In this document: positions 46,418-55,226 of the stretch, piece by piece
How the letters are laid out: every line of letters starts with the position of its first letter
Position numbering within the stretch: the stretch's first letter is position 1
Source: Dehalococcoidia bacterium
GTDB lineage: Bacteria; Chloroflexota; Dehalococcoidia; Lucifugimonadales; Lucifugimonadaceae
DNA: 60,424 nucleotides
Assembly (NCBI GenBank): GCA_002710135.1
Contig: PAOY01000032.1
Span: 1-60,424 of the forward strand
Direction: 5' to 3'
Translations under genes and position numbers: made by a program
Notes under the pieces: generated by a model
What the model was told of the DNA's origin: nothing
The model's database searches: none
What the model saw: only the letters and a program-made list of their open reading frames with translations

Positions 46418-47674
46418 TTAAGACCTTAATTGCCCCTCTCCTGTTACTACCCATTTATAAGTCATTAAGTCATTTATACCCATCGGACCTCGAGCGTGTA
46501 ATTTATCAGTTGATACAGCAACTTCTGCACCCAAACCTAGTTCAAAACCATCATTGAATCTAGTTGAAGTATTATGAAAAACTGCAGAAGCATCAACTCT
46601 ATCCAAAAAATATTTTGCTTGTTTTTTATCAGTTGATATTATTGCTTCTGAATGCTTAGAACCAAAAGTATCAATATGAGAAATTGCTTCATCTATATTT
46701 TGAACAGTCTTTATACTAACTACTAAATCAAGAAATTCTTCTCCAAAATCAGAATCTTTTGCTAACTTTATTTTAGATTTATTTTCATATTTTTCAAAAG
46801 AAAATTTATCAGCTCTTATTTCAACTTTTTTTTCTAAAAATAAATCAAATAATGGATTTACGATGTCTAGAGAATCATGATGAATTATTATTGTATCCAA
46901 AGCATTACATACTGAAGTATTTTGAGTTTTGGCATTATCAAGTACACTTAAGGCTAAATCTACATCAATTGCACTATCAACGAATGTGTGACAAACCCCA
47001 ACTCCACCTGTTATTGATGGCATCTTTGCTTTTTCATTTACTAGATTCACCAAAGATGAAGATCCCCTAGGAATAAGAAGATCGATGTATTTATCCATTG
47101 ATAAAATCATATCGACAGCTTTTCTATCAGTAAAATCCAAAAAGTACATTGATTTTTCTGGCAAACCTGCTTCTTTCATTGCTTCTGATACAAGTTTAAA
47201 CAATGCTAAATTAGTTTTTATACAATCGCTTCCACCTCTCATAACCAATCCATTGCCTGACTTTATTGCTAATGATGCTATTTCAACAACAACATTAGGT
47301 CTACTTTCAAAAATCACACCCAGTACACCAAGAGGTACTCTAACTTTATTTACAAGAAGCCCATTATCTCTAATATTGGTATTAATTAGTTCTGAAACTG
47401 TATCATCCAAATTTGACACATTTTCTAATGAGGTAACCATTCTAGAAATAGTATTTTCGGTAATTTTCATTCTTTGTATTACATGGTTTTCAATACCATT
47501 CTTAGATGCATTTTTTAATTCTTCAGAGTTTATTTCAATAATTTTTGAACTATTTGATAAGAGTTTCGAAGATAAAATATTGAGGCATGATTTCCTTATT
47601 TCAGAATCAAAAAGAGGTAATTCTGAGGAAAATTTCTTAACATCTATTAATTTTTTTTCTAAATTTTCTATCAT
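46418..47674 (-). CDS. proA: Gamma-glutamyl phosphate reductase
   Basis: The 418-residue enzyme reduces glutamyl-5-phosphate to the semialdehyde in proline synthesis. Family segments are VRVPLGVLGVIFESRPNVVVEIA, GNGLVMRGGSDCIKTN, LLIPRGSSSLVNLV and KTQNTSVCNALDT with the catalytic cysteine. The C-terminal region has FHNTSTRFNDGFELGLGAEVAVST. It follows proB by 5 bp. Confidence 0.96.
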   Translation of the reverse strand: MIENLEKKLIDVKKFSSELPLFDSEIRKSCLNILSSKLLSNSSKIIEINSEELKNASKNGIENHVIQRMKITENTISRMVTSLENVSNLDDTVSELINTNIRDNGLLVNKVRVPLGVLGVIFESRPNVVVEIASLAIKSGNGLVMRGGSDCIKTNLALFKLVSEAMKEAGLPEKSMYFLDFTDRKAVDMILSMDKYIDLLIPRGSSSLVNLVNEKAKMPSITGGVGVCHTFVDSAIDVDLALSVLDNAKTQNTSVCNALDTIIIHHDSLDIVNPLFDLFLEKKVEIRADKFSFEKYENKSKIKLAKDSDFGEEFLDLVVSIKTVQNIDEAISHIDTFGSKHSEAIISTDKKQAKYFLDRVDASAVFHNTSTRFNDGFELGLGAEVAVSTDKLHARGPMGINDLMTYKWVVTGEGQLRS

Positions 47675-47679
47675 CTACT

Positions 47680-48807
47680 TTAAATTGTTATAACCAAGTT
47701 ATTTCTATGGATTATTTCTGAACCAAAGTTTTTATCAACATAATTAATTATATCTTTCGTTTTCATGCCTTTAATTTTACTTATTTCTAAGGAAGAATAA
47801 TTAGCTATTCCCCAACCAATAATTTTTTTTTCTAAATTTTTTATTCCAATAATATCCCCTCTATCAAAATCTCCTCCAACTTCTAAAATACCTGCCGGTA
47901 AAAGGCTAGAATTTCCTATTGCTTTTATTGCACCTTCATCCAAAATCACATCTCCTTTTGAGGAAGAATAACCCGTCATCAACCATCTTTTCCTAGATTC
48001 TTTTAAGGATTCTTTTGCAATAAATTTTGTTCCAATGCTTTCACCAGAAATTATTCTAGGAATAACATTTTTTTCATATCCCGAAGCTATGTACATATCT
48101 ATTCCTGAATTTACAGCGATAGTCGCGGCTTGAATTTTAGATCTCATTCCCCCAGAACCTACCTTGTCAGCAGGCCCTTGACCATAACTAATTATATCCT
48201 CAGAAATATTATCAACAGTTTTGATTTTTGTAGCATTATGGTCGATTGTCGGATCAGAAGTATACAATGCATCAATTTTACCTAATAAAATGAGCATGTC
48301 ACCGTCAACTGCGTTTGCAACCATTGCAGAAAGCCTGTCGTTATCTCCATATGCTCTGTCTTCAAGCTCATCTGTTGAAACAACATCGTTTTCATTAATA
48401 ATTGGAATAATATCTACACTCAATAATTCATTAAGTGTATTTCTAATGTTTAGGTAACCAGATCTATTTTCAAAATCTTCTCTTGATAACAATCCTTGTG
48501 AAATACCCTTTGATTTATTTGAAAAATATTTTTCATATGCTTTCATAAGCAAAGGCTGACCTATAGATGCTAAAACTTGTTTGTGAATTAGATAAGAATC
48601 ATTCATTTTAATTTGTTTATTCAGAGCTCTTAGGTACTGCCTTCCAGCGGCCACGGCTCCAGAGGATACAACTATAACTTGAAAACCCTGATCATGAATA
48701 GAGGAAATTTGATTACATAAATCCTCGATAGCAGAATCATTTAATATATTTTCATTTTCTGTTATTAGATTGCTTCCAATCTTAATTATTATTCTTCTAT
48801 GATCCAT
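47680..48807 (-). CDS. proB: Glutamate 5-kinase
   Basis: The 375-residue kinase starts proline synthesis. The amino-acid kinase domain has IIIKIGSNLI, VIVVSSGAVAAGRQYL, IPIINENDVVSTDEL, YGDNDRLSAMVANAVDGDMLILL and GSGGMRSKIQAATIAVNSGI. A C-terminal PUA domain follows from about residue 285 (DVILDEGAIKAIGNSSLLPAGILEV). It is the first gene of proB-proA-thrB-lysC and is divergent from mfd across 71 bp. Confidence 0.96.
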   Translation of the reverse strand: MDHRRIIIKIGSNLITENENILNDSAIEDLCNQISSIHDQGFQVIVVSSGAVAAGRQYLRALNKQIKMNDSYLIHKQVLASIGQPLLMKAYEKYFSNKSKGISQGLLSREDFENRSGYLNIRNTLNELLSVDIIPIINENDVVSTDELEDRAYGDNDRLSAMVANAVDGDMLILLGKIDALYTSDPTIDHNATKIKTVDNISEDIISYGQGPADKVGSGGMRSKIQAATIAVNSGIDMYIASGYEKNVIPRIISGESIGTKFIAKESLKESRKRWLMTGYSSSKGDVILDEGAIKAIGNSSLLPAGILEVGGDFDRGDIIGIKNLEKKIIGWGIANYSSLEISKIKGMKTKDIINYVDKNFGSEIIHRNNLVITI

Positions 48808-48878
48808 AATGGCTATTAAAAGTCTTTGTTATATAAAACATTTTATTTTTTTTCTAATAAAATATATTTTATCTGATT

Positions 48879-51800
48879 ATGAAATCGAATCATTTAGTAG
48901 AGATTCACGAGTTTTTACATAATAACACCACATTTTCAAGTGTGGTTAGTGGTTTGCGTAAAAAATCACCTCAAAAAATTTCATCAAATAAATCAAGTTT
49001 TGGATTTATAATCTCCACGTTAAGTAAATTACTTAAAGTTCCTTCAGTAGTAATCACATCTAATCCAGAAGAGTCCATTGAAATATTAGATAGTATCAAT
49101 TTTTGGAGTACATCAACTTCAAATCTAAACTTCACAGAAAGAAATGAAATCTTTCTTGAAAAATATAAGCCTGATAATAAAAGCGTAAAAGATAGAATGA
49201 GATGCCTTGAGGCATTATTTACAGATAAATTTCAGAATAAAACTCCTATCATTTGCACATCAATTCAATCATTAAGCACAAAAACACTATCAAAGGATAA
49301 CTTTGAAAATCTTTCAATAAATCTTCAAATAGGAAATAAAATAAATCAAAAAGATTTTATAGATTCATTGATAAAAGCTGGATTTAAAAATTCTTCTATT
49401 GTTGAATCCGTAGGACAATTTGCCAAAAGAGGAGATATAGTAGATTTATTTTGCTTGTCAGAACAAAATCCTGTTAGGATAGATTTTTTTTATGATGAAA
49501 TTGAAAGTATAAAAATATTTGAAACATCAACTCAAAAATCTTATAAAAATATTAAAAAGATTTTTATTTCTCCAGTTCAAGAAACTTTTATTTTTCAAGA
49601 CTTGAATAAGGTAAAAGATCTAAATCACAAATTCTTTGATCAAATTCAAATAGATGAAGAGAAAAAAATATTTGAAGATTTTAAGTCAATTAGAAGGTCA
49701 GAAAATGACGAATTGATAAATTATTACTCTGGTTTTTTTGATAACGGATCATTATTTGATTACATGAAAAATGAAACATTAATAGTAAAAATAGATGACT
49801 ATAACTTGGATCTAGAATTAAATCTAACTGATAAAAAAAGAGAAGAAAATTATATTTCAAAGCTTGAGCAAAAAACTATAAAAAAAATGTTCCCAATTCC
49901 ATACTTAGAAAAAAACGAAATAACAAAAGCATTTAATTCTAAAAAAAATTTACTTGTACTCAATCAAAGAAATGATGGGGAAGTAGCTAGCAGAAAAATT
50001 AATTTTACTATACCTAAAATATTTGATTTCAATAAAGATAATATTTTCAGATATATAGATACAAAAAATAAAGATGAAAAAATCATAATAAGTACTGATT
50101 ATCCATCAAGAATAAAAGAAATTATTGGCTCAGATAAAACAAAAATTTTTAGCGATATAAAAGAATTTTCAAAAGATAAAATAAACATAATTTCTAAAAA
50201 TGCAGGAGAAGGTTTTAGGCTAATAAGCAATGACAATTCTTTATTATTACTGACTGATAAAGAAATTTTTGGAAGAAAGAAAAAAAGAGTATTTAAGTCA
50301 TATTCTAATAATATTCCCTCGAATGTTTCATCTGAACCTTTCAAGCTAAATGATTATGTAGTACATATAGATCATGGAATTGGCAAATTTACAGGGACTA
50401 TACAAATGGGTTCATCAGATAAAGAATTTATCGTACTAGAGTATAAAAATGAGGATAAATTATACGTACCGTCTGATCAAATCGATAGAATTCAGGTATA
50501 TAAATCTTTTCAAAAGAATGAAACTAAACTTGACACATTAGGTTCAAATAAGTGGGTTAAGACTAGAAGTAAAGTTAAAAAATCAATAGAAATACTTGCA
50601 GGAGAACTGCTTCAGATTTATGCTGCTAGAGAAAATATAAAAGGCAAAAGCTATAAAAAGAGCACAGATTGGTATAAAGTTCTTGAAGAATCTTTTGAGT
50701 TTGAAGAAACAACAGATCAATTAAAATCTATAGAAGAAATAAATCTAGACTTGGAATCAAAAAACCCAATGGATAGATTACTTTGTGGAGATGTAGGTTT
50801 TGGCAAAACAGAAGTAGCTTTAAGAGCTGCTTTTAAGGTTGTAGAAAACGGTTTTCAGGTAGCAATATTAGTACCTACAACAGTTTTAGCTCTTCAGCAC
50901 TTTAAAACCTTCAAAGAAAGATTTGAGCCATTCCCTATCCAAATAGAATATATGTCTCGATTTGTTTCCAATAAAAAAAATAATGAAATTCTTTATAAGT
51001 TGAAAAATGGAAATGTAGATATAGTTATAGGCACTCATAAATTACTAAGTGAAAAAATACAATTTAACAATTTAGGGTTACTGGTTATCGATGAAGAACA
51101 TAAGTTTGGAGTAGAGCAAAAAGAAAAAATAAAGAAAAAAGAAATTGATATTGATATTCTAAGTCTTAGTGCAACTCCAATCCCTAGAACCCTAAGCTTA
51201 GCACTTAATGGAGTAAGGGATTTGAGTGTGATAAATACTCCTCCTGAGAACAGAATTCCTGTAAATAATTATCTATCCGTATATTCAGAAAGCCTTATTA
51301 GGCAAGGTATATTAAGAGAGATGGAAAGAAAAGGGCAAGTTTTTTTTGTAAATAATGAAATATACAATATTGAAATTATTGCTAACCAAATAAAAAAAAT
51401 TATCCCTGAAGCTAAAATAGAGATTGCTCACGGCCAAATGGATAAAAAACAATTAGAAAGCATAATCACAAATTTTATGGAGAATAAATTTGACGTGCTG
51501 GTCTGCACTACAATCATTGAATCTGGAATAGATATGCCAAATGTTAATACTTTATTTGTAAATAATTCTCATAAATTTGGATTATCACAACTTTATCAAA
51601 TGAGAGGTCGGATAGGAAGAAGTGAAAAAAGTTCTTATGCTTATTTTTTACTTCCTAAAGATTCTAGAATAAATGACTTGTCAGAACAAAGATTGAATGC
51701 ATTAATAAATACCGCAGAGTTTGGAAGCGGGTACGATATTGCACTCAGAGATCTAGAGATAAGAGGAGCAGGTAATATTTTAGGAAAAGAACAAAGTGGA

Positions 51801-52361
51801 AACATAACTTCTATAGGACTTGAATTATACAATTCTTTATTAGAATCTGCTATTGAATCTCTAAAAAATGGGAATGAAGAAGAATTAAACTTTTTCCTAA
51901 TTAATACTGTTGATATAGATATAGATTCAAGAATTCCTGAAGAATATATTGAGGATATTAAGATAAGACTTAATTTGTACATGCGTCTATCTAAAATAAG
52001 AGAAATTAAAGATTTAGAAGAAATCAAGAATGAAATAGAGGATAGATTTGGAGAGATCCCTACTGAATTAGAAAGACTAATCAGAATAACTAAAATAAAA
52101 ATACTCTGTCATAAGTCAAAAAACATTATTTCTATCTCAGGAAACAATGAAGGCATTACAATAAAATTCAAAGATTCTCTTCTTGACATAAAATTTATTC
52201 TTGAAAATCGTATAGAACATAATATAGATATTAAATCAAAAACTATGTTGTTTATTCCTGATGATTCTGAGATGGTTTTAGAGGAAACAGAAAAATTGAT
52301 TTACCAAATGATAAAAATCCAAGATGAAATAATTGAAAAGTTTAAAAATATTTCAGAGTAA
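48879..52361 (+). CDS. mfd: Transcription-repair coupling factor
   Basis: Mfd removes RNA polymerase stalled at lesions and recruits UvrA. The 1160-residue protein has an N-terminal UvrB-like region (VGQFAKRGDIVDLF, PVRIDFFYDEIESIKIF) and a CarD-like polymerase-interacting domain (LNDYVVHIDHGIGKFTG, near residue 490). The RecG-like translocase core shows LLCGDVGFGKTEVALRAAF, LLVIDEEHKFGVEQKE, LSATPIPRTLSLAL, TTIIESGIDMPNVNTL and YQMRGRIGRS. The C-terminal TRCF domain follows. All domains are present and the length is typical. Confidence 0.97.
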   Translation: MKSNHLVEIHEFLHNNTTFSSVVSGLRKKSPQKISSNKSSFGFIISTLSKLLKVPSVVITSNPEESIEILDSINFWSTSTSNLNFTERNEIFLEKYKPDNKSVKDRMRCLEALFTDKFQNKTPIICTSIQSLSTKTLSKDNFENLSINLQIGNKINQKDFIDSLIKAGFKNSSIVESVGQFAKRGDIVDLFCLSEQNPVRIDFFYDEIESIKIFETSTQKSYKNIKKIFISPVQETFIFQDLNKVKDLNHKFFDQIQIDEEKKIFEDFKSIRRSENDELINYYSGFFDNGSLFDYMKNETLIVKIDDYNLDLELNLTDKKREENYISKLEQKTIKKMFPIPYLEKNEITKAFNSKKNLLVLNQRNDGEVASRKINFTIPKIFDFNKDNIFRYIDTKNKDEKIIISTDYPSRIKEIIGSDKTKIFSDIKEFSKDKINIISKNAGEGFRLISNDNSLLLLTDKEIFGRKKKRVFKSYSNNIPSNVSSEPFKLNDYVVHIDHGIGKFTGTIQMGSSDKEFIVLEYKNEDKLYVPSDQIDRIQVYKSFQKNETKLDTLGSNKWVKTRSKVKKSIEILAGELLQIYAARENIKGKSYKKSTDWYKVLEESFEFEETTDQLKSIEEINLDLESKNPMDRLLCGDVGFGKTEVALRAAFKVVENGFQVAILVPTTVLALQHFKTFKERFEPFPIQIEYMSRFVSNKKNNEILYKLKNGNVDIVIGTHKLLSEKIQFNNLGLLVIDEEHKFGVEQKEKIKKKEIDIDILSLSATPIPRTLSLALNGVRDLSVINTPPENRIPVNNYLSVYSESLIRQGILREMERKGQVFFVNNEIYNIEIIANQIKKIIPEAKIEIAHGQMDKKQLESIITNFMENKFDVLVCTTIIESGIDMPNVNTLFVNNSHKFGLSQLYQMRGRIGRSEKSSYAYFLLPKDSRINDLSEQRLNALINTAEFGSGYDIALRDLEIRGAGNILGKEQSGNITSIGLELYNSLLESAIESLKNGNEEELNFFLINTVDIDIDSRIPEEYIEDIKIRLNLYMRLSKIREIKDLEEIKNEIEDRFGEIPTELERLIRITKIKILCHKSKNIISISGNNEGITIKFKDSLLDIKFILENRIEHNIDIKSKTMLFIPDDSEMVLEETEKLIYQMIKIQDEIIEKFKNISE

Positions 52362-52384
52362 ATTGTTAGATAAAGGGAAGAAAA

Positions 52385-53191
52385 ATGAAACTTACAAATC
52401 CAGAAATTATAAAGTCTATAACAAGCTCTTGGAAGGGTAATCGTGATAAAAATTCTAGACCTTTAGTACCGAAGGATATTATTGATCGAATGAAATTAGT
52501 TACTACTGAAGAAGCATGGGGAACTTGTAGAAAAAATGGGTATCATCATCAGTTTGCAGGTAATTGGCATAACTTACATCCAGATAGAGTAATTGTAGGA
52601 AGAGCTGTGACTTGTAGATGGGTTCCAAAAAGACCTGACCTTGATGATGCAATTGAGAACCAGGGTAAAAAAGAAAATAGAATAGGGTTTCAAAATTCAT
52701 GGGTTATAGATGAGTTAGAGGAAGATGATTTAATTGTTGTGGATCTTTTTGGAAAAATTTTTGATGGAACATTTGCAGGAGATAACTTAACTACTGCAAT
52801 AAAATCCAAGTCGGGAACAGGCATGGTGATAGACGGAGGAATAAGAGATACTCAAAGAATATATGATATGGATAATTTCAACGCATTCGTTAAAGGATTT
52901 GATCCAAGTGCAATTAATGACGTTAGTATGCCTGAAATTAACGGAGTTACAAGAATAGGAGAAGCAACTTGTATTCCAGGAGATATTGTTTTGGGAACAA
53001 TGTCTGGTATTATTTTTATTCCACCTCACCTAGCAGAAGAAGTAGTACTGTCATCAGAAAACGTTAGATTGAAAGATGAGTTTGGACAGCAAAGAATTAT
53101 GGAAGGCAAATATACTCCAGGGGAAGTTGATAGAGAGTTCTCTGATGAAATGAATAAAGATTTTGAAAATTGGAAAAATAATAGAAAGTAG
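52385..53191 (+). CDS. RraA-like/HMG aldolase-family protein
   Basis: The 268-residue protein contains the RraA-fold active-site pattern GDNLTTAIKSKSGTGMVIDGGIRDT, with the Arg-Asp pair of HMG/CHA-type aldolases, followed by GDIVLGTMSGIIFIPPHLAEEVV. Members include RNase E inhibitors, oxaloacetate decarboxylases and pyruvate aldolases. Directly downstream (6 bp) is an enolase-superfamily dehydratase, so an aldolase or decarboxylase role in sugar-acid breakdown is more likely than RNase control. An N-terminal extension of about 60 residues compared with RraA is present. The exact reaction is unknown. Confidence 0.8.
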   Translation: MKLTNPEIIKSITSSWKGNRDKNSRPLVPKDIIDRMKLVTTEEAWGTCRKNGYHHQFAGNWHNLHPDRVIVGRAVTCRWVPKRPDLDDAIENQGKKENRIGFQNSWVIDELEEDDLIVVDLFGKIFDGTFAGDNLTTAIKSKSGTGMVIDGGIRDTQRIYDMDNFNAFVKGFDPSAINDVSMPEINGVTRIGEATCIPGDIVLGTMSGIIFIPPHLAEEVVLSSENVRLKDEFGQQRIMEGKYTPGEVDREFSDEMNKDFENWKNNRK

Positions 53192-53197
53192 AAGAAT

Positions 53198-54547
53198 ATG
53201 TCAAATAAAGTTAAATCACATTCAAATCCTTCAGACTTAAGAATAACTGATATGAGAATATCGGTTATTGGAGAAGGGGGATGGAGATGGCCTATAATCA
53301 AAATTTACACAAATCAAGATATTATTGGTCTAGGAGAAGTGAGAGATGGAGCAAGTGCTAGATATGCATTAATGCTTAAGAGTAGGCTTTTAGGTGAAAA
53401 TCCATGTGATGTAGAAAGATTATTTAAAAAAATAAAACAATTTGGAGGTCATGGTAGACTTGGTGGAGGCGTATGTGGAGTAGAAATGGCTCTAATGGAT
53501 TTAGCCGGCAAAGCTCATGGAGTTCCAGCCTATATGCTTGCTGGAGGTAAATATAGAGATCAAATTAGAGTTTATTCTGACACACCTTCAAAAAAAGATC
53601 CAGTAGAGATGGGAAATGCACTCAAAGAACGAATGGATAGAGGATTTACTTACCTAAAAATGGATATAGGAATTTGGATTTCTGAAAATGTTCAGGGAGG
53701 ATTAATTTTCCCTAATGATTATACTAATGACAAAAATATCGAAGCCTCAACAGGAGGTTCTCTCAAGAGTATGATTGCAGAATCTCAAAATGTAATGCAC
53801 CCTTTTACAGGAATACAGCTAACTGATAAAGGTATTTCTGAAATATCTGAATATGTAAAAGTTGTTAGAGACATAGTAGGTTATGAGATTCCTATAGCTA
53901 CAGATCATTTTGGACATATAGGATTGGAAAGTTGCATTAGATTAGGAAAAGAGTTAGATAAATATTCTCTTGCTTGGTACGAGGACATGATTCCATGGCA
54001 GTATACAAATCAGTGGAAACAGTTAAAAAATTCTGTAGATACACCTGTTTGTACTGGTGAAGATATTTATTTATTAGAAGGATTTAAACCATTAATTGAT
54101 AATGAAGCAGTTTCAATTATTCATCCTGACTTAGCAACTTCTGGAGGTATATTAGAAACAAAAAAAATTGGTGATTATGCTCAAGAAAAAGGAATACCTA
54201 TGGCACTTCATCAAGCGGGTTCCCCAATAGTTGCTATGGCAAATGTTCACTGTGCAGCAGCTACAGAAGGTTTTATAGCATTAGAAATGCATTCTGTAGA
54301 CAATCCATGGTGGGATGAAATTGTAAATTTTGAAACAGAAAAAATTATAAACAATGGGTTCGTTAAGGTGCCGGAATCTCCTGGATTAGGAATAGAACTA
54401 AATGAGGAAGCAGTAAAAGAACATCTTGCAAAATCATCTGAAGGGGTTCATGGTGCTAACAAGAAATTTTCTATATATCCTCAAGGAGCATTCGAGGATA
54501 CATCAGAATGGGATAATCTAGATTCTCATGATAGAACTTGGAGTTAA
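53198..54547 (+). CDS. Mandelate racemase/enolase-superfamily dehydratase
   Basis: The 449-residue enzyme has the N-terminal capping domain (ITDMRISVIGEGGWRWPIIKI, GLGEVRDG) and a barrel with all expected residues. TYLKMDIG supplies the KxD, ATDHFGHIG the first metal Asp, WYEDMIPW and CTGEDIYL the metal Glu pair, and ALHQAGSP the catalytic His. It therefore should abstract an alpha-proton and dehydrate or epimerise an acid sugar. An insertion of about 40 residues follows KMD (VQGGLIFPNDYTNDKN onward), as in the acid-sugar dehydratases. The substrate is unknown. It is a distant paralogue of the partial gene at the window start. It is followed by the only roomy convergent junction of the window. 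Confidence 0.88.
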   Translation: MSNKVKSHSNPSDLRITDMRISVIGEGGWRWPIIKIYTNQDIIGLGEVRDGASARYALMLKSRLLGENPCDVERLFKKIKQFGGHGRLGGGVCGVEMALMDLAGKAHGVPAYMLAGGKYRDQIRVYSDTPSKKDPVEMGNALKERMDRGFTYLKMDIGIWISENVQGGLIFPNDYTNDKNIEASTGGSLKSMIAESQNVMHPFTGIQLTDKGISEISEYVKVVRDIVGYEIPIATDHFGHIGLESCIRLGKELDKYSLAWYEDMIPWQYTNQWKQLKNSVDTPVCTGEDIYLLEGFKPLIDNEAVSIIHPDLATSGGILETKKIGDYAQEKGIPMALHQAGSPIVAMANVHCAAATEGFIALEMHSVDNPWWDEIVNFETEKIINNGFVKVPESPGLGIELNEEAVKEHLAKSSEGVHGANKKFSIYPQGAFEDTSEWDNLDSHDRTWS

Positions 54548-54596
54548 GATTTATAAACCAGGTTATTCTTACTTAAATTTCTGATTTCAATAGGTT

Positions 54597-54653
54597 GAAT
54601 TGTGTAGCTATCAATAGATTCTGGCTGGAATATTAATAGCTACCATCCAATTC
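54597..54653. other. Large imperfect inverted repeat in convergent spacer
   Basis: GTAGCTATCAAT (54604-54615) faces ATTAATAGCTAC (54632-54643), 11 of 12 positions pairing, across a 16-base loop. An outer pair GAATTG (54597-54602) with CAATTC (54648-54653) extends the stem past an internal loop. It lies between an enolase-superfamily gene and the tiny minus-strand gene and could end transcription from either side, though no run of T follows. It could also be the core of a small RNA. Confidence 0.45.
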
Positions 54654-54679
54654 TATCAATTATTTATGAATGAAATTAG

Positions 54680-54713
54680 AAATAGCTGTTTTAGGTTCAT
54701 GTATCAGCTATTT
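54680..54713 (-). terminator. Hairpin at the 3' end of the tiny minus-strand gene
   Basis: AAATAGCTG (54680-54688) and CAGCTATTT (54705-54713) are perfect 9-bp arms around a 16-base loop. The arm at 54705-54713 overlaps the stop codon of the 77-aa gene. On the minus strand the stem is followed by a moderately T-rich CTAATTTCATT. This makes it a weak intrinsic terminator candidate. Its AGCT core is the same as in the neighbouring inverted repeat. Confidence 0.35.
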
Positions 54714-54937
54714 AGATCTATATCAGCCCCATAAAGATGTTCAAGAACCAAAGCAAAACCTCTGATCTCATGAGGCTTTCCAGTTGTAAGAAGCATTTGA
54801 CCTTTTTTTATTGTTTCAGGAGGAATTTTTGAAGAAAAATCAATTCCTCTTTGATCGCACTTAATTTGAATATCCTCAATTACTGAATTGAGCTTATTGA
54901 CTGCTTCTGAATATAGTTCATAGCTAGATTTATTCAT
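54704..54937 (-). CDS. Unknown 77-aa protein, coupled to a 40-aa gene
   Basis: The 77-residue acidic protein starts with a helical segment (SYELYSEAVNKLNSVIEDIQ), followed by KCDQRGIDFSSKIPPETIKK and TGKPHEIRGFALVLEHLYGADIDL. No family is recognised and no membrane segment is present. Its start codon overlaps the stop of the 40-aa gene upstream in an ATGA, indicating translational coupling. The composition is that of a soluble folded protein rather than chance translation, which supports a real gene. Confidence 0.55.
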   Translation of the reverse strand: MNKSSYELYSEAVNKLNSVIEDIQIKCDQRGIDFSSKIPPETIKKGQMLLTTGKPHEIRGFALVLEHLYGADIDLNS

Positions 54938-55056
54938 CCAAGATATACATTTGTTTCATCATCTGGTTCAAATACTTCATTTAGAAACTTAAATTTATCT
55001 TTTCTATTAATCGGCATTTCTGAATTAGGTTCTTCTTTTTTACTCTTATCGGTCAT
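54934..55056 (-). CDS. Unknown 40-aa polar protein
   Basis: A minus-strand frame from ATG 55056 to TGA 54934 encodes 40 residues rich in charged amino acids (TDKSKKEEPNSEMPINRKDK, then FKFLNEVFEPDDE and TNVYLG). The codons use A/T-ending forms as in the neighbours, and the stop overlaps the next start (ATGA). It may be a small partner or leader of the 77-aa protein. No homologue is recognised. Confidence 0.45.
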   Translation of the reverse strand: MTDKSKKEEPNSEMPINRKDKFKFLNEVFEPDDETNVYLG

Positions 55057-55112
55057 ATAAATATTATGAGTCAATTAGAGTAATTATTCAAATATAATTA
55101 TGGTGTAAATTA

Positions 55113-55170
55113 ATTTTCAACGTGATTTTCAAGCTCAGATACTGGTTGAAAATCTAATAATTACGTAATT
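55113..55170. promoter_or_regulatory. Operator-like repeats upstream of the YjhG-type dehydratase gene
   Basis: Three copies of the 8-mer ATTTTCAA occur within 41 bp: direct at 55113 and 55125 and inverted at 55146-55153. The outer pair forms a 9-bp inverted repeat (ATTTTCAAC and GTTGAAAAT). A perfect 12-bp palindrome AATTACGTAATT follows at 55159-55170, and a TATAAT box lies at 55197-55202. This arrangement suggests binding sites for a sugar-acid-responsive repressor or activator of the downstream operon. No regulator gene is adjacent. AT-rich composition makes chance copies possible. Confidence 0.4.
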
Positions 55171-55226
55171 TATATCAATAGATATATATCTCTCTTTATA
55201 ATAATTTATTATTAAGTCATAAGAGA

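Noticed and set aside
47085-47693. A 202-aa plus-strand frame opposite proA
   Set aside because: It is antisense to a fully conserved enzyme and has the serine/phenylalanine-rich composition typical of shadow frames in AT-rich genes.
48808-48878. ATTTTATT...AATAAAAT hairpin upstream of mfd as a terminator
   Set aside because: The arms are A/T only and expected by chance at this composition, and the location is between divergent genes where a terminator is not needed.
51641-52027. A 128-aa minus-strand frame opposite mfd
   Set aside because: Serine/isoleucine-rich shadow of the TRCF domain with no independent support.
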